Counted from the first letter of the stretch, positions 36,427-45,448 are shown. The stretch is DNA of 64,000 bases from Alkaliflexus imshenetskii DSM 15055 (GCF_000517065.1 NZ_KI912105.1:3469958-3533957), one strand, 5' to 3'. The notes: generated by a model not told the origin, from the letters alone. Program-made: numbers and translations.

Positions 36427-37638
36427 ATGTTGGAAGGGAAAAAAATAATATTGGGTATTACCGGCAGCATTGCTGCCTACAAAGCCGCATTTCTGCTTCG
36501 TCTGCTTATTAAAGAGGGAGCCGAGGTACAGGTAATAATTACACCGGCCGGCAAAGAGTTTATTACGCCGGTTACTTTGTCTGCCCTTTCAAACAGGCCG
36601 GTATTGGGTGCATTTTTCGAGAACCGCGACGGAACATGGCATAGCCATGTAGATTTGGGATTGTGGGCCGATGCATTTGTTATTGCACCGGCCACCGCAA
36701 ATACAATGGGTAAAATGGTAACTGGTATTTGCGACAATCTACTCGTAACCACCTATCTCTCGGCCCGCTGTCCTGTTTTTATAGCACCGGCGATGGATTT
36801 GGACATGTTTCAGCACCCTTCCACAATACAAAACATTAAAACGCTCCAGGAATGGGGGTGCCATGTGATAGAGCCCGGCACGGGTGCGTTGGCCAGCGGC
36901 TTATCGGGCAAAGGGCGAATGGAGGAGCCTGAAGTTATTGTAGAAAAGCTTAAAACGTTTTTCTCTGACTCGATTAAAAAAAAAACACTAACCGGTAAGC
37001 GGGTGATGGTTACTGCCGGCCCTACCTATGAATCCATAGATCCGGTTCGCTTTATCGGTAACTACTCTTCCGGAAAAATGGGGTTTGCTATAGTGGAGGA
37101 GCTTGCGGCACGAGGGGCTCAGGTGGATTTAATTGCTGGCCCTGTGCATGTTGAGTTGTCTGGCAGTGTTTTGATTAACAGGGTGGACGTAAAAAGTGCC
37201 AGGCAGATGTACGAAGCGTGTTGCAATAGTTTTCCATATTGTGATGCCGCTATCATGGCTGCTGCTGTGAGCGATTATGCACCTGCCGGATATCACACAT
37301 CTAAAATAAAACGGAGTGGCGAAAACTTAAGAATTGAGCTGGTTGCCAATCCGGATATTGCCAAGGAAATGGGTCAAATGAAGCGGGACGGACAGATTCT
37401 TGCAGGGTTTGCACTCGAAACCGACAATGAAGAAGCCAATGCTGGCAAAAAGCTCATATCAAAAAATCTTGATTTTATCGTGCTTAACTCACTCGCGCAA
37501 GCTGGCGCCGGGTTTATGACAGATACCAATAGGATAACTATTCTCAATCGTGAAAATAAAAAAGAGGAATTTGCGTTAAAAAGCAAAAGGGATGTTGCGG
37601 TTGATATCGTTGACTACCTCGAGAAGTTAATGATTTGA
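36427..37638 (+). CDS. coaBC: Bifunctional phosphopantothenoylcysteine decarboxylase/synthase
   Basis: About 403 residues from the ATG at 36427; an upstream start at 36403 adds eight. CoaC domain (1-180): FMN-binding GITGSIAAYKA, catalytic His74 in HSHVDLGLWAD, PAMD (usually PAMN) and the substrate-flap region ALASGLSGKGRM. CoaB domain (190-400): VMVTAGPTYESIDPVRFIGN and YSSGKMGFAIVEELAARGA. It makes 4'-phosphopantetheine for coenzyme A. In E. coli the flap Cys158 (A-C-G) is needed for one step; here the equivalent residue is Ser157. Whether this is general in the phylum is unknown to me. Confidence 0.94.
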   Translation: MLEGKKIILGITGSIAAYKAAFLLRLLIKEGAEVQVIITPAGKEFITPVTLSALSNRPVLGAFFENRDGTWHSHVDLGLWADAFVIAPATANTMGKMVTGICDNLLVTTYLSARCPVFIAPAMDLDMFQHPSTIQNIKTLQEWGCHVIEPGTGALASGLSGKGRMEEPEVIVEKLKTFFSDSIKKKTLTGKRVMVTAGPTYESIDPVRFIGNYSSGKMGFAIVEELAARGAQVDLIAGPVHVELSGSVLINRVDVKSARQMYEACCNSFPYCDAAIMAAAVSDYAPAGYHTSKIKRSGENLRIELVANPDIAKEMGQMKRDGQILAGFALETDNEEANAGKKLISKNLDFIVLNSLAQAGAGFMTDTNRITILNRENKKEEFALKSKRDVAVDIVDYLEKLMI

Positions 37639-37664
37639 TTTTTCATTCTCTATATATTTGTTCT

Positions 37665-38606
37665 ATGTCTCAAATTTGCAGTCTCTTGAAACAAAAAGCA
37701 GCCGCATTAGTTATTTTTTGCTTCTCGTTTTTTCTGTTGTCCCAGGTGACGCAGGCACAGGAACTGCGTTGTATGGTGCAGGTAGTGGCGCCCGGTGTGC
37801 AGGGAACCAACAGGGGGGTATATGAAACCCTTCAAACTACCATTATGGAGTTTATGAACGGTCAACGATGGACTGAGCATCGGTTTAAACCCGAAGAGCG
37901 CATTGATTGCTCAATTTTTATCAATATACGTGAGGTAATTGGCAGTGATGAGTATAAGGGCACCATTCAAATTCAAGCCCGCCGTTCGGTATATAACTCA
38001 TCATACAATTCACAACTTATAAATTTTCAGGATCAGAACCTGCACTTCAGATATGTTGAGTTTGATCAGTTGATTTTTAATCCTGCAAATATAGAATCTA
38101 ACCTGGTTGCTATTCTGGCTTATTACGCCTATGTGATAATTGGTTACGATTATGATACTTTCAGTTCAAGGGGTGGCACACCCTATTTTCAGAGGGCAGA
38201 GCAAATAGTCAGCGTTTCTCAGAATGCAAGGGAAGCCGGTTGGCGTTCGTTTGAAAGTACCCGAAACCGTTATTGGCTTGTCGAAAACCTTCTTAGTGAG
38301 CAGCATGCCCCATTGCGAAATGCTTATTATCAGTATCACCGGCGGGGTTTGGATATGATGGCCGACAAGCCGGAAGAGGGCAGGAGTAATATTGTGTCAG
38401 CCATTGAGCAGTTACAACGCGTATATCGCCAACGGCCAAACTCATTTGCCTTGGGATTCTTTTTTGATGCCAAAACGGAGGAGCTTGTAAATGTTTTTTC
38501 TGGTGCACCATCCATGGAACGTGGACGAGTGGTTAATCTGCTCACCGAAATAGACCCATCCAATTCGGATAAATACCGACGCTTGACTTCAGAAGGCAAC
38601 AGATAA
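37665..38606 (+). CDS. DUF4835 family exported protein
   Basis: About 313 residues from the ATG at 37665. It has a long signal peptide (MSQICSLLKQKAAALVIFCF, then a cleavage site near VTQAQ). The mature part starts ELRCMVQVVAPGVQG. Typical DUF4835 features include RFKPEERIDCSIFINIREV, the LRFRYV-like beta stretch HFRYVEFDQLIFN, and the late IEQLQRVYRQRPNSF. The family is restricted to Bacteroidota and found between coaBC and recN, where it likely acts in the periplasm or outer membrane; no function is assigned. Confidence 0.88.
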   Translation: MSQICSLLKQKAAALVIFCFSFFLLSQVTQAQELRCMVQVVAPGVQGTNRGVYETLQTTIMEFMNGQRWTEHRFKPEERIDCSIFINIREVIGSDEYKGTIQIQARRSVYNSSYNSQLINFQDQNLHFRYVEFDQLIFNPANIESNLVAILAYYAYVIIGYDYDTFSSRGGTPYFQRAEQIVSVSQNAREAGWRSFESTRNRYWLVENLLSEQHAPLRNAYYQYHRRGLDMMADKPEEGRSNIVSAIEQLQRVYRQRPNSFALGFFFDAKTEELVNVFSGAPSMERGRVVNLLTEIDPSNSDKYRRLTSEGNR

Positions 38607-38867
38607 ATTTGGAAATGCATTTTGTTTTTTGATGATGACATGTCCGTGTTGTAGATTTATTGGAGTCTGCACCTAACTGATATGGAGTAGATTGTTTAAA
38701 ACTTTCGCTTCCGATGACTGTTTCTTGAAACAACTTTTCTATTTTTGTTATACCCTTAATATTCTTAGTTTCGCTTTTAATCTGTTTATAATGAATGTTT
38801 TTGATTGTTTGTTGAACAGGGCAGACGGCTAAATTAGAATGGATAGGGAAAAGAAAAATTGTCATCT

Positions 38868-40523
38868 ATGCTAAAACAGCTTCAAATTTTAAATTACGCG
38901 CTAATTGATTCAGCCGATATATCATTTGACAATGGTTTTTCGGTGATAACTGGCGAAACCGGTGCCGGAAAGTCCATTATGTTGGGCGCACTGGCTCTGA
39001 TTCTTGGTCAGCGCAGTGATACTTCGGCTATGCGTGATAAGGAGGAGAAATGCGTGGTTGAGGCATGTTTCAATCTAGAGGGCTATGGCCTTGAACCGCT
39101 TTTTGTTGCTGAGGATGTCGATTTTGATAACGAAACGGTCATCAGACGCGAAATACTGCCATCAGGCAAGTCGCGTGCTTTTGTGAACGATACGCCTGTG
39201 ACGCTCAATTTTCTCAAAGAGTTGTCGCAAAAACTCATTGATATTCATTCGCAGCATCAAAATCTGTTGTTGGGCGATTTTAATTTTCAGTTGATGGTGG
39301 TTGATACTGTCGCAGGAAACGCCCATCTTAAAAGCGATTATAGAAAAGGGTTCGACCAGCTTAAGCAGATAAAGAAGGAGCGTTCACGGCTGTTAGAGAT
39401 GTATGAAAAACAGCAATCTGATAAAGATTACTGGTCGTTTCAGGCCAACCAGTTGCGTGAAGCGGCCATGCAACCCGGTGAGCAAGCTGAGTTGGAGCAG
39501 GAGCTGGAGCAACTGACCCATGTTGAAGAGATTAAGGCAGCTTTGTCATCGGCTAATTTGTTAATGGCTGAAGGTGAGTATCCAATTTTGGATGGCATAC
39601 ATCAGGTTCAGGGCGAGCTATCCCGCATCAGCAAGTATTTACCAGGAGGCGATGAACTTTGGAGCAGGTTAGAAATCATTAATATTGAATTAAAGGATAT
39701 AGCCAGGGAGATTGGTGAGCGAAGTGCCGGAATTGAGTTTGAGCCCCAGCGTGCGCGATATGTGCAGGACAGGCTCGATACCATCTATTCTTTGCAACAG
39801 AAGCATCATGTGGATTCTGTTGATGCACTGCTCTCATTATTGAGCGATTTGGACGAAAAACTTACCCGTCTGGAATCCTTCGACGAAGAGATTGCGTTGC
39901 TTGACAATGCCATAGCTGCTCAACAGGCAATTGTTGAGACGCTGGCAGAGAAACTCTCTGACAGCCGGAAAGCTGTTTTTGAGTCCATTCAGCACTCTAT
40001 TGAGCAACAATTGCATCAGCTGGGTATGCCACATGCGCGGTTCCGTATTTCTCATTCTCCGTCTGAGGCATTTCGTGATGACGGTTTTGATGAGATTCAA
40101 TTTTTATTCACTGCCAACAAGAACGGCGAGTTGGCCGATATTCCCAAGGTGGCTTCCGGTGGTGAGATGTCCAGAGTTATGTTATGTATCAAATCATTAC
40201 TGTCGTCGGCCAAAGGGTTGCCGACCATCATTTTTGATGAAATAGATACAGGTGTGTCGGGTGAAATTGCCGACAAAATGGGACGCATCATGCAGCAAAT
40301 GGGGCTTAACATACAGGTTATAAGCATTACCCATCTGCCTCAGATAGCCGGCAAGGGAGCCAATCACTACAAAGTTTACAAAACCGATACCGATCATCAG
40401 ACCATTTCTGCCATACGGCAATTGAATGATGAAGATCGTGTGTTGGAAATTGCCGGTATGCTGAGCGGCGCTGAATTGTCGGAAGCTGCCTTAAGTAACG
40501 CCCGGGATTTAATGGCAAAGTAG
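38868..40523 (+). CDS. recN: DNA repair protein RecN
   Basis: About 551 residues from the ATG at 38868; a TTG nine bases upstream is also open. An SMC-like ATPase acting in double-strand break repair. Seen: Walker A GETGAGKSIML, the conserved DIHSQHQNLLLGD, a central coiled coil (about 150-370), the signature VASGGEMSRVMLCIK, Walker B TIIFDEIDTGVSGE and the His loop SITHLPQIAGKG. A TATTTTTG element at 38740-38747 may provide its own promoter. Confidence 0.96.
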   Translation: MLKQLQILNYALIDSADISFDNGFSVITGETGAGKSIMLGALALILGQRSDTSAMRDKEEKCVVEACFNLEGYGLEPLFVAEDVDFDNETVIRREILPSGKSRAFVNDTPVTLNFLKELSQKLIDIHSQHQNLLLGDFNFQLMVVDTVAGNAHLKSDYRKGFDQLKQIKKERSRLLEMYEKQQSDKDYWSFQANQLREAAMQPGEQAELEQELEQLTHVEEIKAALSSANLLMAEGEYPILDGIHQVQGELSRISKYLPGGDELWSRLEIINIELKDIAREIGERSAGIEFEPQRARYVQDRLDTIYSLQQKHHVDSVDALLSLLSDLDEKLTRLESFDEEIALLDNAIAAQQAIVETLAEKLSDSRKAVFESIQHSIEQQLHQLGMPHARFRISHSPSEAFRDDGFDEIQFLFTANKNGELADIPKVASGGEMSRVMLCIKSLLSSAKGLPTIIFDEIDTGVSGEIADKMGRIMQQMGLNIQVISITHLPQIAGKGANHYKVYKTDTDHQTISAIRQLNDEDRVLEIAGMLSGAELSEAALSNARDLMAK

Positions 40524-40652
40524 GTTTCTTTTCGCGTACCCCAAGCTACGCTGTGTTACCATGTGATTGTTTTACATGCGGTTGTATGTCGTGTTACATT
40601 TTCACGAGCTCCGGCTTTTCTCTACCAACACGCAAAGGCAGTAATCGTTATG

Positions 40653-40676
40653 ATTCATTCGAATTTTCGATTGAAT
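40653..40676. promoter_or_regulatory. 24-bp near-perfect palindrome upstream of fabI
   Basis: ATTCATTCGAA (40653-40663) and TTCGATTGAAT (40666-40676) match at 10 of 11 positions, with a 2-base spacer. It lies about 75 bases upstream of the -7 element at 40751. No T-tract follows, so it is a candidate operator rather than a recN terminator. Confidence 0.55.
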
Positions 40677-40750
40677 TATCCCGTGTTTTCTTAAATTGTT
40701 TTAATTAAGACGAAAAAGTATTTAATTTTCATTTCTGGATAATTAAGCCG

Positions 40751-40758
40751 TATATTTG
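40751..40758 (+). promoter_or_regulatory. Promoter -7 element TATATTTG of fabI
   Basis: Matches TAnnTTTG, 24 bases before the fabI start codon. The expected -33 position (40728-40731) reads TTCA, so the -33 is weak. Confidence 0.5.
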
Positions 40759-40782
40759 TACCCTCAAAAATCAAAACTTAAT

Positions 40783-41628
40783 ATGGGATATAATCTATTA
40801 AAAGGTAAAAGAGGGATTATTTTCGGTGCCCTAAACGACATGTCAATTGCCTGGAAGGTAGCTGAGATGGCGCACGCTGAGGGTGCCGTATTTACTCTGT
40901 CAAATACCCATGTGGCATGTAGAATGGGTAGCGTTATGGAACTGGCACAGAAGACCGGTGCTGAAGTTATACCGGCTGATGCCACCAGTATTGAAGATCT
41001 TGAGAATGTGATTAAAACTTCCATGGAGGTGATGGGGGGTAAGATTGATTTCATCCTGCACTCTATCGGTATGTCTCTTAACGTACGGAAGCATAGACTC
41101 TACAACGATCTCGACTACAATTATCTGGCAAAAACTCTGGACATATCTGCAATTTCCTTTCACAAGGTAATTCAAACGGCCTATAAACTGGATGCAATGT
41201 CTGAGTGGGGTTCAATTGTGGCTTTGTCATACGTGGCAGCTCAACGTACCCTTTACGGTTACAACGATATGGCCGATGCCAAAGCTTTACTTGAATCCAT
41301 CGCACGAAGCTTTGGTTACATCTACGGTCGCGAAAAGAAAGTACGCATCAATACCATTAGCCAGTCACCTACCGTTACTACCGCTGGTAGTGGGGTAAAA
41401 GGTATCGACGGACTTATCGATTTCTCTGATCGGATGTCGCCACTAGGTAATGCTGATGCCAGTGATTGCGCAAGCTATTGCATCACTCTGTTCTCTGATC
41501 TTACCAAAAAGGTGACCATGCAAAACCTTTTCCACGACGGAGGGTTCTCAAGTATGGGAATGAGCCTTGCTGCCATGAAACAGTACAACAAGAGTTTCGA
41601 TGCAGGCGAAGTGGAAGATCTTTATTAA
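40783..41628 (+). CDS. fabI: Enoyl-[acyl-carrier-protein] reductase
   Basis: About 281 residues from the ATG at 40783; a TTG reading from 40756 adds nine residues that do not belong to the family. It reduces trans-2-enoyl-ACP with NAD(P)H, the last step of fatty acid elongation. It is a short-chain dehydrogenase fold: LKGKRGIIFGALNDMSIAWK, HSIGMSLN, and the region SYVAAQRTLYGYNDMADAKALLES, whose Tyr...Lys pattern (Y-N-D-M-A-D-A-K) is the FabI catalytic arrangement. C-terminal cofactor and substrate loop: FLDGGFSSMGMSL-like (here FHDGGFSSMGM). The gene has its own promoter and terminator. Confidence 0.95.
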   Translation: MGYNLLKGKRGIIFGALNDMSIAWKVAEMAHAEGAVFTLSNTHVACRMGSVMELAQKTGAEVIPADATSIEDLENVIKTSMEVMGGKIDFILHSIGMSLNVRKHRLYNDLDYNYLAKTLDISAISFHKVIQTAYKLDAMSEWGSIVALSYVAAQRTLYGYNDMADAKALLESIARSFGYIYGREKKVRINTISQSPTVTTAGSGVKGIDGLIDFSDRMSPLGNADASDCASYCITLFSDLTKKVTMQNLFHDGGFSSMGMSLAAMKQYNKSFDAGEVEDLY

Positions 41629-41725
41629 TGATGGATTGATTTCTTAGCTGCTTTTAAAGGATTTCATACGCCCGCGATGGGAATAAAAAACCTTTATTTT
41701 TAGCGCAATAGATGGATAATAATAT

Positions 41726-41755
41726 AAAAAGACCTTTCTTTGTGGAAGGTCTTTT
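41726..41755 (+). terminator. Rho-independent terminator of fabI
   Basis: AAAAAGACCTT (41726-41736) pairs with AAGGTCTTTTT (41745-41755). Confidence 0.85.
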
Positions 41756-41859
41756 TGTTGTTGTATGGACAATATTTCAATATGTCCCTTTAAAGCGTTA
41801 AATTTGGCTTTCCCAAAAAACGCGATACGTTTTAAAAGGAAGTATTGAATAATCCTGAA

Positions 41860-41884
41860 GCCGGCATGCCGGCACATTCATTTG
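41860..41884 (+). promoter_or_regulatory. Perfect palindrome within the putative cysD promoter
   Basis: GCCGGCATGCCGGC (41860-41873) is a perfect 14-bp palindrome. It directly precedes TTCATTTG (41877-41884), a near-match to TAnnTTTG, and lies 24-37 bases before the cysD start codon. The site therefore sits in the spacer or -33 region, where a repressor would block RNA polymerase. No T-tract follows. Confidence 0.5.
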
Positions 41885-41897
41885 TAAACAGATATTC

Positions 41898-42803
41898 ATG
41901 GATAATTATCAAATCAACCATTTGAAGGAGCTGGAGGCTGAATCAATCTTTGTGATACGCGAAGTGGCAGCTCAGTTTGAAAATCCGGTTATGCTCTTTT
42001 CGGGAGGTAAAGACTCCATTGTGATGTTTCATCTGGCTCGTAAGGCTTTTTGGCCCGCCAGAGTTCCTTTCCCGTTGTTACACATCGATACCGGACATAA
42101 TTTTGAGGAAACACTCATCTATCGCGACCAATTAATGGAAAAAACCGGAGCTACCTGTATTGTGCGATTGGTTCAGGATTCCATCGATAAAGGCAGGGCA
42201 AAGGAAGAGACTGGTTACAATGCCAGCCGCAATAAATTACAAACGATTACGCTTCTGGATGCTTTGGAGGAGTTGAAGTTTGATGCAGCCATGGGTGGCG
42301 GCCGACGCGATGAGGAGAAGGCAAGAGCCAAAGAACGGTTCTTCTCGCACCGTGATGAGTTTGGCCAGTGGGATCCTAAAAACCAACGTCCGGAACTTTG
42401 GAATCTTTTTAATGGACGCAAGAATATGGGTGAACATTTCCGTGTTTTCCCCATAAGTAACTGGACCGAAATGGATGTTTGGCAATACATCTATATGGAA
42501 CAAATAGAATTACCTTCACTATATTATACACACGAACGCGAAGTATTTGAGCGGGACGGAGTGCTTATGGCCACTGCACCGTTTATGAAGTTGCGCGATA
42601 CTGAAAAGCCAAAAATTATGCAGGTAAGATGTCGTACCATTGGGGATATCTCCTGTACTGGACTCACACTATCTGCGGCCAACTCTTTAGAAGATATTAT
42701 TCAGGAGGTTGCGGCATCGCGTGTGACTGAGCGCGGCGGAAGAGCCGACGACAAGCGTTCAGATGCGGCAATGGAAGACCGCAAAAAAGAAGGTTATTTT
42801 TAA
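41898..42803 (+). CDS. cysD: Sulfate adenylyltransferase subunit 2
   Basis: 301 residues, normal for CysD. It makes adenosine 5'-phosphosulfate from sulfate and ATP with CysN. Seen: the PP-loop MLFSGGKDSIVMFHLA (near residue 32), LLHIDTGHNFEE, the AAMGGGRRDEEKARAKERFFS segment and IPVSNWTEMDVW-like FPISNWTEMDVWQYI. Intact. The start ATG 41898 matches the family N terminus. It is first of two genes, 21 bases before cysN. A palindrome overlaps the presumed promoter. Confidence 0.97.
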   Translation: MDNYQINHLKELEAESIFVIREVAAQFENPVMLFSGGKDSIVMFHLARKAFWPARVPFPLLHIDTGHNFEETLIYRDQLMEKTGATCIVRLVQDSIDKGRAKEETGYNASRNKLQTITLLDALEELKFDAAMGGGRRDEEKARAKERFFSHRDEFGQWDPKNQRPELWNLFNGRKNMGEHFRVFPISNWTEMDVWQYIYMEQIELPSLYYTHEREVFERDGVLMATAPFMKLRDTEKPKIMQVRCRTIGDISCTGLTLSAANSLEDIIQEVAASRVTERGGRADDKRSDAAMEDRKKEGYF

Positions 42804-42824
42804 TTCTCGTTTGAATCCATTATC

Positions 42825-44102
42825 ATGAGCGGAAAAAATTCAGGTTATTTAGATATGGAACTGCTGCGGTTCACGACCGCAGGAAGCGTCGATGACGGAA
42901 AAAGTACATTGATTGGCCGGTTGCTTTACGACTCCAAGGCCATCTTTGAAGATCAGATGGAGGCCATTGAACGGGCAAGTATCAAAGCCGGTGGCGAACA
43001 GGTAAATCTGGCCTTGCTAACCGATGGTCTAAGAGCCGAACGTGAACAGGGTATTACCATCGATGTGGCATACCGTTATTTTGCGACACCAAAACGTAAG
43101 TTTATCATTGCGGATACGCCGGGGCATATTCAGTACACTCGCAACATGGTAACGGGTGCCAGTACTGCCAACGTAGCCATTATTTTAGTGGATGCCCGCC
43201 AGGGAGTTCTGGAGCAGACGCGCAGACATGCCTATATTGCATCGTTGCTGCAAATTCCACACCTTATTATATGTGTGAATAAGATGGACTTGGTTGAATA
43301 CAATCAGGACGTGTTTGAAAGAATTGTCAGTGATTTTGAAGCCATCGCCTCCAAATTGTCAGTTAAAGATGTGCGTTTTGTCCCCATTAGCGCACTCGAA
43401 GGCGATAATGTGGTGGATAGAAGCACAAAAATGGATTGGTATCAAGGACCTACTTTAATGTATCTTCTTGAGAATATTCATATAGGAAGTGATATAAACC
43501 GTGATGATTTCCGTTTTCCTGTACAATATGTGATTCGTCCCCAATCCAAAGACTGGCCCGATTATCGGGGTTATGGCGGTCGCGTGGCCAGCGGCGTTGT
43601 AAATGTGGGCGATAAGGTAACTGTTTTACCGTCAGGGTTTTCATCAGTGGTGAAAAGTATCGACTTATTCAACGAATCACTTGATATGGCTTTTGCCCCA
43701 CAATCTGTTACCATTACGCTCGATGATGACATTGATATCAGTAGGGGTGATATGATTATTAAAGAATCAAACGGGAAGCAGCCGCGTATTGATCAAAACA
43801 TTGAAATGATGATATGCTGGTTCAATGAGAGGAATCTTGTGCCGGGAGGCAAGTATGTCCTAAAACACACCACTACAGAGGTGCGCTGTATGATTAAAGA
43901 TGTACAGTACAAGGTGGACATCAACAATCTGGAGAAGAACCATGAGAGCATCGAAGTAGGGATGAATGACATCGCGCGTATCTCTGTTAGAACAACCAAA
44001 CCGCTCTTTTTTGATGCGTATAATGTGAATCGAATTACCGGAAGTGTGATTCTGGTTGACGAGGGAACCAACGAAACCGTAGCAGCAGGGATGATAATAT
44101 AG
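42825..44102 (+). CDS. cysN: Sulfate adenylyltransferase subunit 1 (GTPase)
   Basis: 425 residues, the length of CysN without an APS kinase fusion (CysNC would be about 630). It is an EF-Tu-like GTPase that drives APS formation. Seen: G1 GSVDDGKSTLIGRLLY, switch I region with REQGITIDVAYRYF, G3 DTPGHIQY, and G4 NKMD in ICVNKMDLV; the C-terminal beta-barrel domains follow. Neither APS kinase (cysC) nor APS/PAPS reductase (cysH) is near, so the fate of APS here (reduction or sulfation) cannot be read from the window. It ends at the terminator 44131-44165. Confidence 0.97.
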   Translation: MSGKNSGYLDMELLRFTTAGSVDDGKSTLIGRLLYDSKAIFEDQMEAIERASIKAGGEQVNLALLTDGLRAEREQGITIDVAYRYFATPKRKFIIADTPGHIQYTRNMVTGASTANVAIILVDARQGVLEQTRRHAYIASLLQIPHLIICVNKMDLVEYNQDVFERIVSDFEAIASKLSVKDVRFVPISALEGDNVVDRSTKMDWYQGPTLMYLLENIHIGSDINRDDFRFPVQYVIRPQSKDWPDYRGYGGRVASGVVNVGDKVTVLPSGFSSVVKSIDLFNESLDMAFAPQSVTITLDDDIDISRGDMIIKESNGKQPRIDQNIEMMICWFNERNLVPGGKYVLKHTTTEVRCMIKDVQYKVDINNLEKNHESIEVGMNDIARISVRTTKPLFFDAYNVNRITGSVILVDEGTNETVAAGMII

Positions 44103-44130
44103 ATTGCCTCCGGTTATATAAAACATAAGA

Positions 44131-44165
44131 AATCCGCTCTTTGAAAATTAAGGGCGGATTTTTTT
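44131..44165 (+). terminator. Rho-independent terminator of cysDN
   Basis: AATCCGCTCTT (44131-44141) with AAGGGCGGATT (44150-44160), one wobble pair, followed by TTTTTG. Confidence 0.85.
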
Positions 44166-44190
44166 GTTCAGTTAAAATGCCTGTGGGATA

Positions 44191-45135
44191 TTAATTTCGT
44201 GTGATGGCCGGCAGCATTTCAATGAGCGGCGAAAACATATTTTGTGCCTGTTTAAGATGGGCAGGAGGTGCTGCCACTTTGAGTGCCAGCGGCATAATTT
44301 CTACATCTACACGCGTGCCAAGATTTACAGGTTCACCATCTACATGACCCAAAAGGTTGGTTTCATGTTCTACTGTAACGCTTGGAGCCTTTACAATTAC
44401 ATCATACTTGTTTTTATCGATACTTTGATCCAGTAAACTGATAAGCAAAGCAGGAGCGGTTACTTTCGGGAAGTCCCGAATCAGACAAACATCAATCAAT
44501 CCATCGTCGATACGAGCCTGGGGTGCAATATGGATGTTATTGCCCCATTGCGAAGAGTTGGCAAAGCTGATGAGAAATGCATCCCAAGTTTGGGTTTGTT
44601 CACCAATGGTTACCCGGTATTTTGATGATTTGTAATTGGCAAACTCTTTGGTTATGAGTTGCATATAGGCCAGTGGACCCCGGTTTTTGCGGTTGGCAAA
44701 CTTATGGCTTATGAATGCATCAAATCCTATTCCGGCCACATTTAATGAATGAAATTCATTGATTTTTATCACATCGATGGCCTTAATTTGCAGCTGGTTA
44801 AGTGCCTGAACGGCCTTGTTTACTTTAAAAGGGATTTTCAGAAATCTGGCCAATCCATTGCCGGAGCCGGTCGGAATGATGCCCAATGCTGTGCTGCTGC
44901 CAATTAGTCCACGGCCTACCTCGTTTACGGTGCCATCGCCGCCTACAGCCACAATTACATCAAAAATTCCGGCATTGTTTTGACTTATCTCAATGGCATG
45001 CCCTTTGTGGTTGGTGTATGCCACATTAACTTCCCAGTTTTTTTTATCCATCTCTGAATGGATAATTTCTTCGAGCGACTTATAACGACCAATGCCCGAT
45101 ACCGGGTTTATAATGAAGAGAATTTTTCTTCTCAT
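44191..45135 (-). CDS. Diacylglycerol-kinase-family lipid kinase
   Basis: 314 residues. The N-terminal catalytic domain (PF00781 type) contains ILFIINPVSGIGR and the nucleotide loop VAVGGDGTVNEVGRGLIGS, then LGIIPTGSGNGLAR. The C-terminal beta-sandwich part includes DGLIDVCLIRDFPK and DGEPVNLG. Members (YegS/DgkB/BmrU type) phosphorylate diacylglycerol, sphingoid bases or similar lipids; the substrate is not apparent. The possibility of a sphingoid base is of interest because an alpha-oxoamine synthase lies at 30722, but they are far apart. A minus-strand TATCTTTG lies at 45161-45168. Confidence 0.85.
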   Translation of the reverse strand: MRRKILFIINPVSGIGRYKSLEEIIHSEMDKKNWEVNVAYTNHKGHAIEISQNNAGIFDVIVAVGGDGTVNEVGRGLIGSSTALGIIPTGSGNGLARFLKIPFKVNKAVQALNQLQIKAIDVIKINEFHSLNVAGIGFDAFISHKFANRKNRGPLAYMQLITKEFANYKSSKYRVTIGEQTQTWDAFLISFANSSQWGNNIHIAPQARIDDGLIDVCLIRDFPKVTAPALLISLLDQSIDKNKYDVIVKAPSVTVEHETNLLGHVDGEPVNLGTRVDVEIMPLALKVAAPPAHLKQAQNMFSPLIEMLPAITRN

Positions 45136-45160
45136 TGAGTTTACTTCTTAATATCCATCA

Positions 45161-45168
45161 CAAAGATA
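45161..45168 (-). promoter_or_regulatory. Promoter -7 element of the lipid kinase gene
   Basis: The minus strand reads TATCTTTG, 26 bases before the start codon. The -33 is unclear. Confidence 0.5.
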
Positions 45169-45417
45169 GTACTAAAATAGTGGCTTCTTCACAATTAAGT
45201 TACAGCCTGCCGAAAAGCAATTGGGATAGGTTGATTTCAAAGGCATCCGCTTGGTTGTTAATTAATTAAAAATATTGTGATAATTGACTTTTAGTCATTT
45301 TTGGTATTGACTTACAGTTCAGTTTCTGGGTTTACTCTTTTTGAATATATGCTTAACGTATTAATAATCAGGGTTAAGTGGAGTGTGAGTTAATATAGGT
45401 TAAAACCAGAAAACTAT

Positions 45418-45448
45418 TTTGGTTTATTTGGTTTTCTCCATACATTTG
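45418..45448 (+). promoter_or_regulatory. Promoter of the TetR-RND efflux operon
   Basis: TTTG (45418-45421), a spacer of exactly 19 bases, TACATTTG (45441-45448): a full match to the Bacteroidota -33/-7 consensus and the best promoter in the window. The transcript should start near 45453, 16 bases before the TetR start codon. Confidence 0.75.

Noticed and set aside
41644..41877. Minus-strand open frame downstream of fabI
   Set aside because: It crosses the fabI terminator hairpin and the cysD palindrome and has no recognisable sequence features.
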